Part shown: piece after piece, positions 13,001 to 22,834 of the stretch
How the letters are laid out: every line of letters begins with the position of its first letter
Numbering within the stretch: the first letter of the stretch is position 1
Source: Pachypanchax playfairii
Lineage: Eukaryota; Chordata; Actinopteri; Cyprinodontiformes; Aplocheilidae
DNA: 64,000 nt
Assembly: GCA_006937955.1 (NCBI GenBank)
Contig: SSNP01000093.1
Coordinates: forward strand, 1,393,768 to 1,457,767
Reading direction: 5' to 3'
Notes under the pieces: model-generated
Told to the model about the DNA's origin: nothing
The model's database searches: none
What the model saw: the letters and a program-made list of their open reading frames with translations, nothing else
Made by a program: the position numbers and the translations under genes

Positions 13001-16000
13001 ATCGGGAAACAGCAGAATCATAAAGCAGAACATAAAGCATGCCTGGCTACACGTTTGGCTCAAATGGGCCACTCTGCAGTTCATCTGGAAGCACCTGCTC
13101 TAACGGGTCTCCGTACAGATGTTTGGGTCCACACCTTAACGTGTCACAAACAAACAGCACCAAGATGAACAATGAACCAGAGTTTAACAAACTGAACACC
13201 TTAAAGACTTCAGCTCTTCCTCTCAGTAGCTTCTTCCATCTTGTTACAGCCTCACTTAACTCAGTTGAAGCTCCACTGCTTCAGGTGAGAAGCTCCTCAG
13301 GTGTTAACATATATCCTGGAAGCACCTCATCACCTTGCTGCTGATAGAGCAGTTCCTTCTTTTGGAGAAACCATTATACATATGTTTGTCAGCGTGTATG
13401 AAACAGTTTCTGTCGTGTAAAAACCTTGTTGTTCCTCTGCTTATTCAACAGGAACCTTCGGTCCCGTGTTAAAGAACCTCTTGGATCCAAGTAAAATCAG
13501 CTCTGCACTGTGTTCTCACCTCTTGTCCTGTCAGGATGTGACGGGCCAGTTTGACTTTGGCAAAGTTGCCCTTGCCGATGGTCTTCAGCAGTCGGTAGTT
13601 GCCGACATGTGGCTGTTCGCCTGTGGTGGTCGCCACGGCGCTGCGGGATGGTGGCAGACTGTGATGGCTTGAGGATTTGGTGGGAGGGGCTGGTGGCTCC
13701 GGGAGGCTGTCTGAAGACTTGGTCTGGGAAGGGATATACATCAGTGTGGTTATTAAGATGTGATGTTGCTGTGAGTCACAGGAAGTTGCACAGCTGCTGT
13801 TTGTTCTCAGAGACATCCGGTTTTCACTCTAATAAAGGTTTTGGATCATTGTCTGTCCATGTGGGCTCGTTAGTGAACAAATCCTTCACATGTGATCGAA
13901 TTACCAATTTATCACCCTCCAAAAAGGTTTTGTGTTTTTACATTTTTTTTTTATCTGCAGATATTTTATAAATCCTGTGAATTGTTACATTTTTAAAAAT
14001 ATTTTTTGCTGTTTGTTTTTTATGGTGGATTAATTTCTAATTCAATTACTTTTTCTCTTAAAGTTTTTTCCAGACCTTTTGTTAATCACACTTTTCATAT
14101 ATTTTTTTATTTTGGTCTAACTTAATTCAAACAACAATATCTGTTGTACAACATCAAACATGTATTTAAACTGGCCCAATCAGCAACATCTTCAACATAA
14201 ACTTCCTGCTAATTCGGGTTTTTGTACATTGATTGATCAGCTACATTTGTACATTTATACATTGTGCTCGGACTTTGTGCTTCTCTGAGCATAAGTTGTG
14301 AAGAGGGTCTTCACCTGCTTCTCTTATCTGCAGTAGAGGCCTGGCTCTCACATCTCAGCTCTGAACTTGGTTCACATACGTTTATATCAGACACTTTCAT
14401 ATGTAGAAGATCAATGACAATGTTGTCTGTTTCAAAAGTTTTGTTTAACTCTATCTGGAGTTAAACAGGCAGCACTTATAGCGATAACTTCTATGGTCAA
14501 GTGTTAAAACAATCAACACTGATCAGAGTTTATAAGTGTTAAATTTTAACTACAGACAGAGTTAAAAGAAACTCCATCTCAGTGTTAAATGCCCAACACT
14601 TTTAAAAGTGTTGTTTTAACACTTTGTGGTGTGGACTCATATAGAAACTCTGAAAGTGTTAAATTTAACTCCAGTAGAGTTAAATCAACCCTGTAGAATT
14701 TGATGTATTATCCATTAATGCACAAATAAAAAATAAAATCTTCCTGTTTAACATCCTGGAACTCAACACTGGCTCAAACCTTTGGCAGAAAAACCAGGAG
14801 AAGCAGCTGTTTCTCAGCGCACCTGTCCAGATGTGCAGCAGTAGCACACAGCTGTATAATATGGATTATCTTTAAAACCTTCCAGCTGAACAGGCTAATT
14901 CCAAACTTCTCTCCAAACACACAGCCTCTTCATGCAGATGTTAGGTTATTTTTGTTTTTCATGGGTTATTCTAAAGTTCTGGTGAATCACCTGGTAATAA
15001 CGTCTTTCTGGGGACAGATATCATTAACAAGCATGGAACACAAACCTCATCCACATATCAAGTTTCTAAAAACAAGCTGTGCTCAAACAAACTACAGAAT
15101 AATTTTTAATGTGTTTGTAAAAACTCCTCACAGTAAAACACGAGATGGAAAACCAAAGGAAGCAGATGATCATTAGGAGGTTGATTTGTTTTGTGATGTT
15201 GGTTCAACCAAAAGACAACGCGTGAATCCAGAGCCAAACAGTGTTTAAATGGTGTTTCATGCCCGGAGGAGGTCATGAGGGATCAGACCCCATCCCTAAG
15301 GGTCATTCAGTCCCTGTACAACCAGTCTGGTTCTCGTTTCCAGGAAGTGCCGAGCTTCACTGAGCTCGACTTTTATCACTGATTTTTTTTTTCCTAACTT
15401 TTATTGGCTAAATGAATCAAGCAGCCAAGGGCTGGAGACGCTCCACTTTTGGTGGGGCTCCAGATTTTATCATGGTCTTGGTGTGAGGTGGGACCTCCAG
15501 AAGGGACTGGAACAGTTTATAGATGAGTGTAAAGCAGCTGGGAGGAAGTTCAGCATCTCTGATCTGAGCGTATGGTCCTTAACCAGAGAAGGCTGAACTG
15601 CCGTCTCCATGTTGGAAATGAGCTTCTGCGCCAGGTGGAGGGGTTAGGGTTACCCAGGTGTCCCCACCTCTTGCCCAGTGACTGCTGGAGATAGACATCA
15701 GCTCCCTGCCACCCTGAAAAGGAACATGTGGGTGAAGAAGATGGAGGGATGGAGCTCAGAGTGGATCCATGGTAACAAAAAAGACTTTTTCCATAGATGG
15801 ATTATATCTGTGCCATGCAATGAACTGGTGGACCTGTCCAGGGTGTCCCCCGCTGATGGATGGCTGGACGGTCAGATGATATCTGACCTAATTATAAGGA
15901 ATCAGATTCAAACATTGGACTTCTGTACTAAGGTGACGCCACATCTCTGCCTTCTTCTGCTGTTCAGAGTTGAAGCCACAACTTCCTACAGCACAGATAC

Positions 16001-18437
16001 TTTCTTTATTTCAACGTGGCAATAGGTTTTTTTTTCTTCGGTGTTTAAATTCATATTTTAAAAAAGCAGGGCTACAGCCATGATGCAAGTTATAAAACAA
16101 GAGAACAATGAGAATCCAAAGGAATATCAGATACAGAATGATATACCAACAGGAATCTCCTCTGGTTCTCTTTAGCTGAACTGTAGCACAATGATGATGC
16201 TTGAAACTGGAAGAAAAGTCCTCCACCAGGGGCCAGTCCTTTGTTTCTAAATCAAATTTCAGTTATGTCACACACTGTCCTCAGTTGGACGGTGGTACAG
16301 TTGGTAGTTGTTGTTGCCTTGCAGTGAAAAGGTCCCAGGTTCAAATCTGACCTTTCTGCATGGAGTTTGCATGTTCTCCCCGTGCATGTGTGGGTTTTCT
16401 CCAGGGACTCCTCTTTCCTTCCACAGTCCAAAACTAGAAAAGCACTCAGAGACACCAAGTGGACATATTGTAGAAAATACTATGTCCATATCCTTAAAAA
16501 AATTCCTGGCTCACCCCAAAATCGAATCGATTGTTGCTTGGGTCATTTCTGACCTTTCCTGAAAATGTCATCAAAATCAACCAAACCCAGGTGAAAACAT
16601 GACCTCCTTGGTGGAGGTAAATATCTGTGAGGTTAACTGGTGACTCTAAATTGTGTGAGTGTGTGTAAATAGTTGTTTGTCCTGTGATGAACTGGCAACC
16701 TGTCCAGGTGTAACTGCCTCTTACCCAATGACCACTGGAGACAGACACCAGCTCCCTGCAACACTGAACAGGAAGAAGCAGGTTTAGAGGGAGGGAGGAC
16801 GGATGGACGGACGGACTCCTGACCTCAAACAGTGTTTTCCTTTTCTAACAAAGAAGATACAGGAAACACTGAAGATCCACCAGAAACCGTTTTACAGGGT
16901 GGCGGAAAGTTCCAGGTCCCCAATGCTGAAAGGATTTCCTATTTTCCTATTGATAGTGACTCCCATCATAGACCAGTGTGTTATCAAGATAACCCAGACA
17001 GCAGGTGTGTATCAGAGGAATGTGTGTGTGCTGGTTACAGAGCATCAGACAGCTGAGTTCACGCGTGTTCCTGGTTGACAGTTCAGACTCACATGCTAAT
17101 TCTAATCAGATTCTTCATGAATGCTTGTTTCCATCCAGAACTGCAGCAAACTTTAACCTATAACAATGTGTGAATGACGTGAAGAAGAAAAGTGAAAAAA
17201 AAAAGAGGAAATGTGGCGGGCCGTGCTGGTGCAGAACTCCAGGCCCGTCTTCTGGAAGTCCCGATGTCCCCTCCTTCCTAAACCCTTCTGAACACATGGA
17301 ACAGAGAAATATCAGTTTGAGTCTCTTTGTATGGAGGAAAAAAAGATTCCAGCAACATATTATAGAAAAGCAAATGCTTATAAAGTGACCAGTTTTACAT
17401 AGAAATGGAGTCACAGAGGCTCAAGAACTAAGACCTGAAACCTGTTTGGTTCTGAGAAGTGGTTTTAACATGTTGGAGTTAGACGGACGCAGGCTGCTGC
17501 CCTCAGAGCGCATCCTGAGGTGTATTTACAGAGAAATCAATAGTAAACAGACAGGAGGAGCCAGATGAGGCTGCTGCAGGACAGACAGACGGAACAATGA
17601 CCCAAACGCTGCTCAGACTCAACTAACAAGGTCTCGCTTTCTGTAAACATCCAGTACAAAACACTAAGTGCTGGATTCTGGTTTATTTTTTTCTGATGCA
17701 TGAAGCAAACAAAAGGCACATGAAGCTGAATGTTGGTCTGGAGGAACTTTTGAAAGACCTTATTAGCTGACCCACTTCGAGTCCGGTCTGTCGGACCACC
17801 AGGTTCATCTAAAGACCATGAAATTATCTGTAATCAAATCAGATGTTAAACTGTCTCTAGAAACAGGAATGTGACTGTATGTGATTTCTGTTGGTGACGT
17901 GGAGTTCTTCAGACTTTGTGAAGGCTCTTTGTCATTTTTCTTTACATTTTGACTGTTTTTCAAACTGATTTTCATTTCAGTGCATTTTTATATCAGACTG
18001 ATGATAAAAACCCAATTTAAAATTTGTTCAGACACCGTTTATGTATTAAAACTACTTTTTACGGAGGAATTTTTTTATAGGTCAAAGTTCAGCCAAAAAC
18101 CTTTTAAAATGCTCTGGTACTGGACTCAGTCCAGAAGAGTCCGATCGTAAAACCTTCCTATAGAGTCTGGAGAGATGTGACTCAGAACTTACATGAAACT
18201 GTAGCTCTGTGTGACTGTGTGTGATTTAATGAGCTGAACAGTCTGTTAGCAGCTCTAATGTCCCGGATGAAAACCTTCTGATAAAGTCCAAACAACAGTG
18301 AATAACAGCGAACCATTTGCATGTGGTGACATTTCTTCATTAAGGGACAGAACTGAATTTATAACTTAATAATTAACTTAATAATGACTCACCTGCTCGG
18401 ACTCGCTCACCGGGGTCAGGGGCATCCTGCTAGACAT
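951..18437 (-). CDS. mark4: MARK4-like microtubule affinity-regulating kinase, 5' part (9 exons; 3' part beyond left edge)
   Basis: Ser/Thr kinase of the AMPK-related MARK/PAR-1 family. The family phosphorylates tau and MAPs, detaches them from microtubules and is activated by LKB1. Coding exons, 5' to 3': 18393-18437, 13520-13723, 10504-10557, 10144-10192, 9771-9836, 9625-9695, 2905-2961, 1576-1710, 951-1052. All have GT-AG borders and keep frame for 261 residues. Visible landmarks: Gly loop IGKGNFAKV (about 64-72), catalytic Lys87 in VAVKIID, HRDLK (178-182), DFG (198-200), activation loop LDTFCGSPPYAAPE with Thr213, and the GKKYDGPEVDVWSLGV segment. EQPHVGNYRLL and EFTLGSKLDTF fit MARK4 better than MARK1-3, so the paralogue call rests on few residues. 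The UBA, spacer and KA1 regions are not in the window. Confidence 0.93.
1321..1405. repeat. (ACT)n and a conserved fish repeat core
   Basis: An (ACT)n run is followed by CATTTAGCAGACGCTTTTAT and CAAAGCGACTTACA. This word is found very widely in fish repeats (recalled, not searched). Confidence 0.5.
1576..1710 (-). CDS. mark4: mark4 exon 8: DFG and activation loop
   Basis: 45 codons from [20 protein letters not shown] through LDTFCGSPPYAAPELFQ. Contains the LKB1-target Thr and the APE motif. Acceptor CCAG, donor GTGAAC. Confidence 0.95.
1863..2015. repeat. hAT-like repeat terminus (CCAGTGTTGGGAA...)
   Basis: Begins CAGTGTTGGGAATGTTACTT and continues with AAAGTAATT and GTTACT words, matching a known family of vertebrate DNA-transposon ends. 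The other end is not recognised. Confidence 0.4.
2261..2845 (+). mobile_element. TTAAAG-ended MITE, copy 1 (585 bp)
   Basis: Starts TTAAAGAGTCCATTTC and ends GGAAAGGCCTCTTTAA, imperfect terminal inverted repeats flanked by TTAA. A second copy in inverse orientation is at 56325-56830 and a split copy at 26158-28687. No coding capacity. Confidence 0.75.
2905..2961 (-). CDS. mark4: mark4 exon 7: catalytic loop HRDLK
   Basis: 19 codons, IVSAVEYLHQKRIVHRDLK, too short to stand out as an ORF. Acceptor TGACAG, donor GTAAAC. The large minisatellite starts 40 bp away on the upstream (5', higher-coordinate) side of this exon. Confidence 0.92.
3001..8055. repeat. Large 19-bp minisatellite with higher-order structure (about 5 kb)
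   Basis: Tandem array of TTCATCCAGGAGTCTGTAG (19 bp), about 265 units. Three variants recur in order: a TTCATACAAGAGTCTGTAG unit, an 18-bp TTTATACAGAGTCTGTAG unit and a 17-bp TTCATACAAGAATCTAG unit. In the middle these form a composite repeat of seven units, about 130 bp (sometimes eight, about 149 bp). The edges are less regular (TTCTTCGAGG, TTCATCAATG and TTTATTCAGG variants). It fills most of the mark4 intron between exons 6 and 7 and contains no long ORF. Confidence 0.98.
8518..9159 (+). mobile_element. Solo LTR of a retrotransposon (642 bp, TSD CTACC)
   Basis: Begins TGTTAAGTC and ends CCTGACA, with a perfect 5-bp direct duplication CTACC at 8513-8517 and 9160-9164. Inside are TATA-like words (TATATAAGCC near 8655, CTATTTAAGC near 8850) and an ATTAAA near 9069, which suggest plus orientation. 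No internal gag/pol or second LTR is present. Superfamily unknown (5-bp TSD fits Gypsy, BEL/Pao or Copia). Confidence 0.75.
9625..9695 (-). CDS. mark4: mark4 exon 6
   Basis: Encodes GELFDYLVAHGRMKEKEARA then KFRQ. Known MARK proteins read GEVFDYL at the start; here the residue is Leu. Confidence 0.93.
9771..9836 (-). CDS. mark4: mark4 exon 5: hinge region
   Basis: Encodes VKLFEVIETEKTLYLVMEY followed by ASG, the hinge of the kinase. Enters and leaves in phase 1. Confidence 0.93.
10144..10192 (-). CDS. mark4: mark4 exon 4: alpha-C helix
   Basis: Encodes LFREVSVMKILNHPNI, with the alpha-C Glu in FREV. Ends in phase 1 before GTGAGT. Confidence 0.92.
10504..10557 (-). CDS. mark4: mark4 exon 3: VAIK lysine exon
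   Basis: 18 codons, VAVKIIDKTQLNPTSLQK, carrying the ATP-binding lysine. GT-AG borders, phase 0 at both ends. Confidence 0.93.
11238..12767 (-). mobile_element. Tc1-like DNA transposon, 1530 bp, flanked by TA
   Basis: Ends are inverted repeats (CACCATGTGCAGAATTATTA left; the right end is the complement of CACTGTGTGCACAATTATTA) with TA on both sides (11236-11237, 12768-12769). The interior encodes a broken transposase on the minus strand. It lies in mark4 intron 2, in the same orientation as the gene. Confidence 0.92.
11554..12455 (-). pseudogene. Tc1-like transposase, inactivated
   Basis: Three frame segments carry recognisable pieces: an HTH-like basic region (12267-12455), the first catalytic Asp in VLWTDEMRVTLDG (within 11979-12236), and FMQDNVHYTAWLA with WPPSSPDFNPIENFW (11554-11859), the second Asp and the C-terminal acidic motif. 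The frame changes between segments, so no full protein is made. Confidence 0.88.
13520..13723 (-). CDS. mark4: mark4 exon 2: N-terminal linker and Gly-rich loop
   Basis: 68 codons. The acceptor is CCTTCCCAG before ACCAAG and the donor is GTGAGA. A Ser/Pro-rich linker is followed by the conserved GEQPHVGNYRLLKTIGKGN segment. Confidence 0.93.
14440..14692. mobile_element. MITE rich in AGTGTTAAA / TTTAACACT words
   Basis: The ends are near-inverted (TATCTGGAGTTAAAC left, TTTAACTCCAGTAGAGTTAA right). The interior repeats AGTGTTAAA and its complement, including a palindrome around AACACTTTTAAAAGTGTT. A typical non-coding fish MITE. Confidence 0.6.
15255..15655 (+). pseudogene. RTE/Rex3-like LINE fragment, decayed
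   Basis: Segments such as GTCATTCAGTCCCTGTACAA (about 15300) and GTGTAAAGCAGCTGGGAGGA with GGTCCTTAACCAG (15530-15590) run in the order expected of fish RTE-type reverse transcriptases. Frames are broken. Family named from recalled consensus, not a search. Confidence 0.55.
15660..15880 (+). repeat. 3' pieces of a fish SINE-like repeat
   Basis: Words such as GCCCAGTGACTGCTGGAGA and GAACTGGTGGACCTGTCCA match the 3' half of the element at 16280-16810. They are short, separated fragments. Confidence 0.5.
16280..16810 (+). mobile_element. tRNA-headed SINE-like element with an inserted repeat
   Basis: The head GGTGGTACAGTTGG and GGTCCCAGGTTCAAATCT resembles tRNA A and B boxes. It is followed by GGAGTTTGCATGTTCTCCCC, GACTCTAAATTG, GATGAACTGGCAACCTGTCC and a GGATGGACGG tail. 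About 16485-16620 is a different repeat (CTGAAAATGTCATCAAAATC ... ACCTCCTTGGTGGAGGTAA) inserted in the middle. Confidence 0.65.
18393..18437 (-). CDS. mark4: mark4 exon 1 (start codon, 15 codons)
   Basis: Encodes MSSRMPLTPVSESEQ, close to the N-termini known for MARK proteins. It ends in CAG followed by donor GTGAGT. A second in-frame Met at codon 5 is a possible alternative start. Confidence 0.85.
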
Positions 18438-18720
18438 CCTGCTCTCTTCAGGCCGGGAGAAGCATCTCCTCCACCGGCCGATCTAAACCATCGCTCCTCG
18501 GATCCAGGCCATCAGGGCGGCGATCAGCTGGAAGGCTCCGCCGGCTGGAGGGAGGGGGAGGCCGGGGCGGCGGCCACGGGAGAGCCCGGGGGTGGCTGCC
18601 GCTGCCGCCCGGGGACAACGGCAGGGAACCGGGCGAAGGACAGAAAGGAAGAGGAGAGAAGAGGAGGAGGAGATAGAAGGAGTGAAAAAGTCTAATTCCG
18701 CCTTACAGCTTCCAGCTGTT
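18438..18720 (-). promoter_or_regulatory. GC-rich 5' UTR / CpG-island promoter of mark4
   Basis: Dense in CpG and in GGGAGG, CCGGCCG and GGGGCGG-like boxes, in sharp contrast to the AT-rich surroundings. It sits directly upstream of the mark4 start codon. The transcription start cannot be placed from sequence alone, and open frames here are by-products of GC richness. Confidence 0.6.
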
Positions 18721-21700
18721 TATCAGGTCAAACAGCAGCACTGCGGAGATGATGACAATGACGTCAGAGCTCCTCCCCCTCGTCATCCTCTTCATCAGCG
18801 TCATCACATACACATATCCCAGCATCCTCAGCTGGATATTTGGATCATGCTTAGAAAAGCTGTTTAAAGCAGGTTCTAAGTGACCGAGGGTTCTACTGGT
18901 AGCAGAACGTTCCCTTCCAGCTGTTAGATGATACAAAACAAACTCAGATTTGATTTCTAAAGACTTTGTGAATGTTTGACTCCGTCCAATTGGTTCCATC
19001 TGTTTGAAGTGGACTCTCCAAAACCAAAAAAGACGAAGTTCAGGTCCACAGCAGGGTTCAAGTCGTGTTTCCTGCTGAACCTCAGCTGCTGCCATCATCT
19101 GGTTCGATGAAGTCCAGACTCACTCCATGTGTTAGTTTCCCTAAAAAAAGTTTTATTAGAAGTTTGTTACATTATATGGAAAAAACTGCAGATAAAAGGA
19201 AATTAACAGGAAAAAAGAAATACACCAGATAAAATATAATGATAAAATAAAATTTGCCAGGGGTTTTACCAGAAAAGAAACTAAATAAATAAATATTGCG
19301 TACATAAATATAGTTCACCGTGTCATATTAAAGCCAGCAAGATGTTAAAGTCTGAGAATTTTTCCAAGTTTTACCAGCTTTAAGGTTTTGTGATGAAGAT
19401 AAAGTGTTCATGTAGACCTTCAGTTTCTTTTTAAGAATAAATATTAAAGGTTGAGTTTTCAGTACTTTGCATTTATGAATATAACATTTGACTACAAGCA
19501 AGAACAGATTAATCACATAATTAGTTTGATGTTTCCTTTCGTATTTGATGCATCCAAACAATGAATTCCTCCAGAATTGTGTGAATACACATGACCAGAA
19601 AAAATGTTCATGTTTATAGAAAAGGACTAGAATGATCCTGTCTCACGTGACTGATAAAGACCACATCCCTCCTCTAAGGTTTTTTATTCACAAAAGGGTT
19701 TAAAATTTAAACTTTACACTGAGTCCTTCAGTGAAGGAGCACCAACATGGCAGATGTTGCAGGATGTGCCTAAACAGCTGCTAGCTCAACAGAACTCCCA
19801 ATGAACTACTGCTTTTTCTTCTTTTGGTTCAGACTTTCCAGCAAATCCAGTCTAGAACCATCCGGGCTCCATCCTGGCACAAAGCAGAGCTAATGAAGCT
19901 GCAGGTTTCTCCAGGTCTTCATGTTCTTTCTGAAGAATCACACAGATTTACTGAAAATTCAGCTCAGCTCAGTCCAGCAGTGTCTCATCTTGGTTAAACA
20001 CTCAGTTCTTCAACCTGAAATAAAAATCTGTGAAAAATGTTTCAAATCTGGGATCATCCAGAAAGGGTCTGATGAGACACTTTTAACCGCATGAACGCAA
20101 TTCAGGGCCGATTGTGGGCCAGTCCCGAGATGTCTAAAAAATCTTTGTTGGGGGGCCACATGGGGGCACAGATTTGGAAAAGGATAACACGTGTAAATGT
20201 GTCATAGCCTTAAAAAAGATTCTAGTTCTAGTGTTCATCATAATTTAAGTGGCTACCACAAACCCATATGAAATAAAATCTGTAAAAGCACAATGCCAGT
20301 GCTACTTTTTGTATTAATCATGTTTGATTAATAAAAATGTTATTGAGTGAACAGCTGAATGTGCTTTTAATCAATATTAGGAAGTTTAAACCCCCTACAG
20401 TGCAAAGTTAGACTGATAAAGAACAAAAGGTACAATTAAAACCTGTCAGTGTTTATTCAGTATTTAAGATCAGCTGTATTTGCATTGTACTTTAAAAAAA
20501 AAATGTTCTGAGCAAAAAGTAAGCTATGCCCATTTTATCATTGGATTAGCTTGTATAACGTTCTGCAGAATACTAATTAACCTGGATCATTACTATATTT
20601 TATAGGCGTCAATATTCATCTCAAAAGTAGAATTAGAAGTTAAACTACATGCTCCTAGAGAGGAAGGTGCTGCATTCAATGACACTCTGACATCTGAGCT
20701 TCACTGTGACAATAACTTACATTTGATGTCGATCACTGACGTGAAAATCAGTTTAATGTGATCCTCATCTCTGCTGTCTGCTGATGAAATATACTGCTGA
20801 AATGACAACAATGTCTCCAACCCAGAAAGAAGAAACACCCAAGTGTGTTTATAGCTCAGTTTAATATTATACAGAAAAATAAATAAAAGAAAATCAATTT
20901 AAAATGCAACAGGCAAAAAGACAAAACCAAAAAACGGATTATAAACATTCTTTTCCAGCAGGAAGTGGAACAGCAGTGCTCATGTAAGATCAAATCTACA
21001 AATATATATGTAAAAAAGGAATTTCTTCAACATATCCACAAACATCACAAAAGCATTCTCTGAACATCCAGTGAGTTTTACCTGGTCTGCCACCCAGTCG
21101 CTGTTCCTCCAGCTACAAAAAGGTCTAGAAAAGTTGATATTTATATATGTATAGATTTCACACACATGCCCTATGAGTGGAGGACTGTACAAATAAAAAC
21201 CTAGAAAAACAAAGAGCACAGAGTGGTGATGATGCAGATGGAATGATAACACTAATCTGATCAGATGAAGATGAGGCTGTGCTGAAGTTCACACAGACAG
21301 ACACTGATGTCTGGTATGAACATTTGGCTTTTTATAGTGGAAACACTGACCCCAGCTTAAAGGGTTCGTCTGGATGAGGCAACTACTGAAAACACAAAAT
21401 GTCATTTAATACTTGTCGTGTTTTAACTAGACGGCTTCAGGTGTTTTTAAAATGAGGAGACAAACCGAGGAACACGAGTTAAAAAGCAGGATTACAAATC
21501 GTTCCTCGTCTCCACTGAAAAAACAAAAGCACGTGGTTCTCTGAAATCCCAGCAGGCAGATCAGGACCCGACACTTTAAACGTTACATTATCAACCTGAT
21601 GAAGAGTGAAACTAAACGTTCTGCTTCTCAGCAGCTCAGGAATCGGGTGAAATCACAGCAGAAAGATGAAGAAACTCGATCTGATACTCAAGCATTTCCC

Positions 21701-22723
21701 CTTCTGTGTCCAAAAACATCAGTCAAATTCCACCCGAATGTTCGAATTGTTCTAAAACAAACCCATTACCTGTTCTGAGCTGAACATAGTCTGAGGTAAA
21801 GCCCAACAGATACAGACGAGGAGATAAAACAATGGAAAAGGTGAGCAGAAGTCTTCAAACAAAGTGTGACATTTCACATAAAGCGCACACATGTGGGTGT
21901 TTTACACTGAAAGGAAACCAAGAACCCTCAATGTGTCCATCCTCTGGTTACGTGTGACGAGGGAGAAGCGCGAGGAGAAAAGGAAACATGAATATAAACA
22001 GTTACACATTTAGTCACTATCAGCAGTAACGGTGCAGTTAAAGTGCTAAATGATTAGACCCTCCATACTTACTGAAATAAAACAGGACACACATCTGGAA
22101 GTCTAAATTCAAAAGTAGTGTGATTGATCAGCTGAACGTGAGCAGGGCTCATCGGGACAAACAGAACTACCGGGACAGAGCCGGAAGCATTTGGTCTTCA
22201 TTTTTAGGAATGAAGTGAAAAGCCAGTCTGTGGTTCCTGGTTTTGGTCTGATTCTTTGTTTGGCATTTTGATGACGATGTTTGGGTTAGACAGCAAACAC
22301 CACGCTTCAGCCGAGTCGGAGAGTCCTGATGAGTAAAGCTGTAAACTTTGGTGACTTCTCTCAACGCTGTCCAGCAACTGAAACCAACTGATGAAGATAA
22401 GCCAAGGGAGGAGGGTCAGTGGCCATGCTCTTAATTTATACGTTCACATACACGGGAATCAACGTGAAGACGTCATCCGACAGATCAACACACACCTGAG
22501 AGGACAGTGACAGTCTAATGGCCCCTCCTACCAATAAATACCCGGACCCCGCTCAGTGGAAAATGATTCAATACATCAAACGGTTTTGTCCAGATCTGCA
22601 GCGAGTCCTGAAACCAAGAGCTGCCTCCGTTAGGAACCGTCATCTACAGTCCAAACAAGAACTCAGTGTCTTAAAAGCAAACAGAAGGTGAGAGAATAAA
22701 GGTGACGAGGCCGAGGCAGCCGG
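18721..22723. other. mark4-atl2 intergenic region, including the atl2 3' UTR
   Basis: About 4 kb between the mark4 promoter and the atl2 stop. The right part should be the atl2 3' UTR. Candidate minus-strand polyadenylation words occur near 21403 and 20858 (ATTAAA) and 20452 (AATAAA); the sequence does not decide among them. No coding exon seen. Confidence 0.5.
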
Positions 22724-22834
22724 CTAGTTTTTCTTCTTGACATTGTTGTTTGAAGCGAGCCGAGGCCGCGGTGCTGGAATCAGGGTTCCCAAAGGGACTC
22801 GACTCCGAGCCACCTCGAAGAGTTTGGAGAAAAT
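22724..22834 (-). CDS. atl2: atl2 exon 13: C-terminal tail and stop
   Basis: 36 codons plus TAG: IFSKLFEVARSRVPLGTLIP, then a basic, Asn-rich end (LASNNNVKKKN). The first part can form the amphipathic helix needed for fusion. It differs from the canonical ATL2 tail (VLKPLGDN...), for which no exon is seen. Confidence 0.9.
   Translation of the reverse strand: MFSKLFEVARSRVPLGTLIPAPRPRLASNNNVKKKN

Larger units (their letters stand above)
10558..13519 (-). other. mark4 intron 2 contents
   Basis: Apart from the Tc1-like element, 10558-11237 and 12768-13519 show no exon or repeat that I recognise. ORFs near 10714-11041 have no family resemblance and look like chance. Confidence 0.6.
13724..18392 (-). 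other. mark4 intron 1 contents
   Basis: A 4.7-kb intron holding the AGTGTTAAA MITE, an RTE-like LINE fragment and SINE pieces (listed separately). 13724-14439, 14693-15254 and 16811-18392 have no supported feature; ORFs there do not resemble known domains. Confidence 0.6.

Noticed and set aside
13039..13344. 101-residue ORF in mark4 intron 2
   Set aside because: No recognisable domain, no splice context, plus strand inside an intron; likely chance.
18384..18867. Plus-strand ORFs in the GC-rich region at mark4 exon 1
   Set aside because: Low-complexity Arg/Gly/Glu translations of the CpG-rich 5' UTR; no domain, and opposite to the gene.
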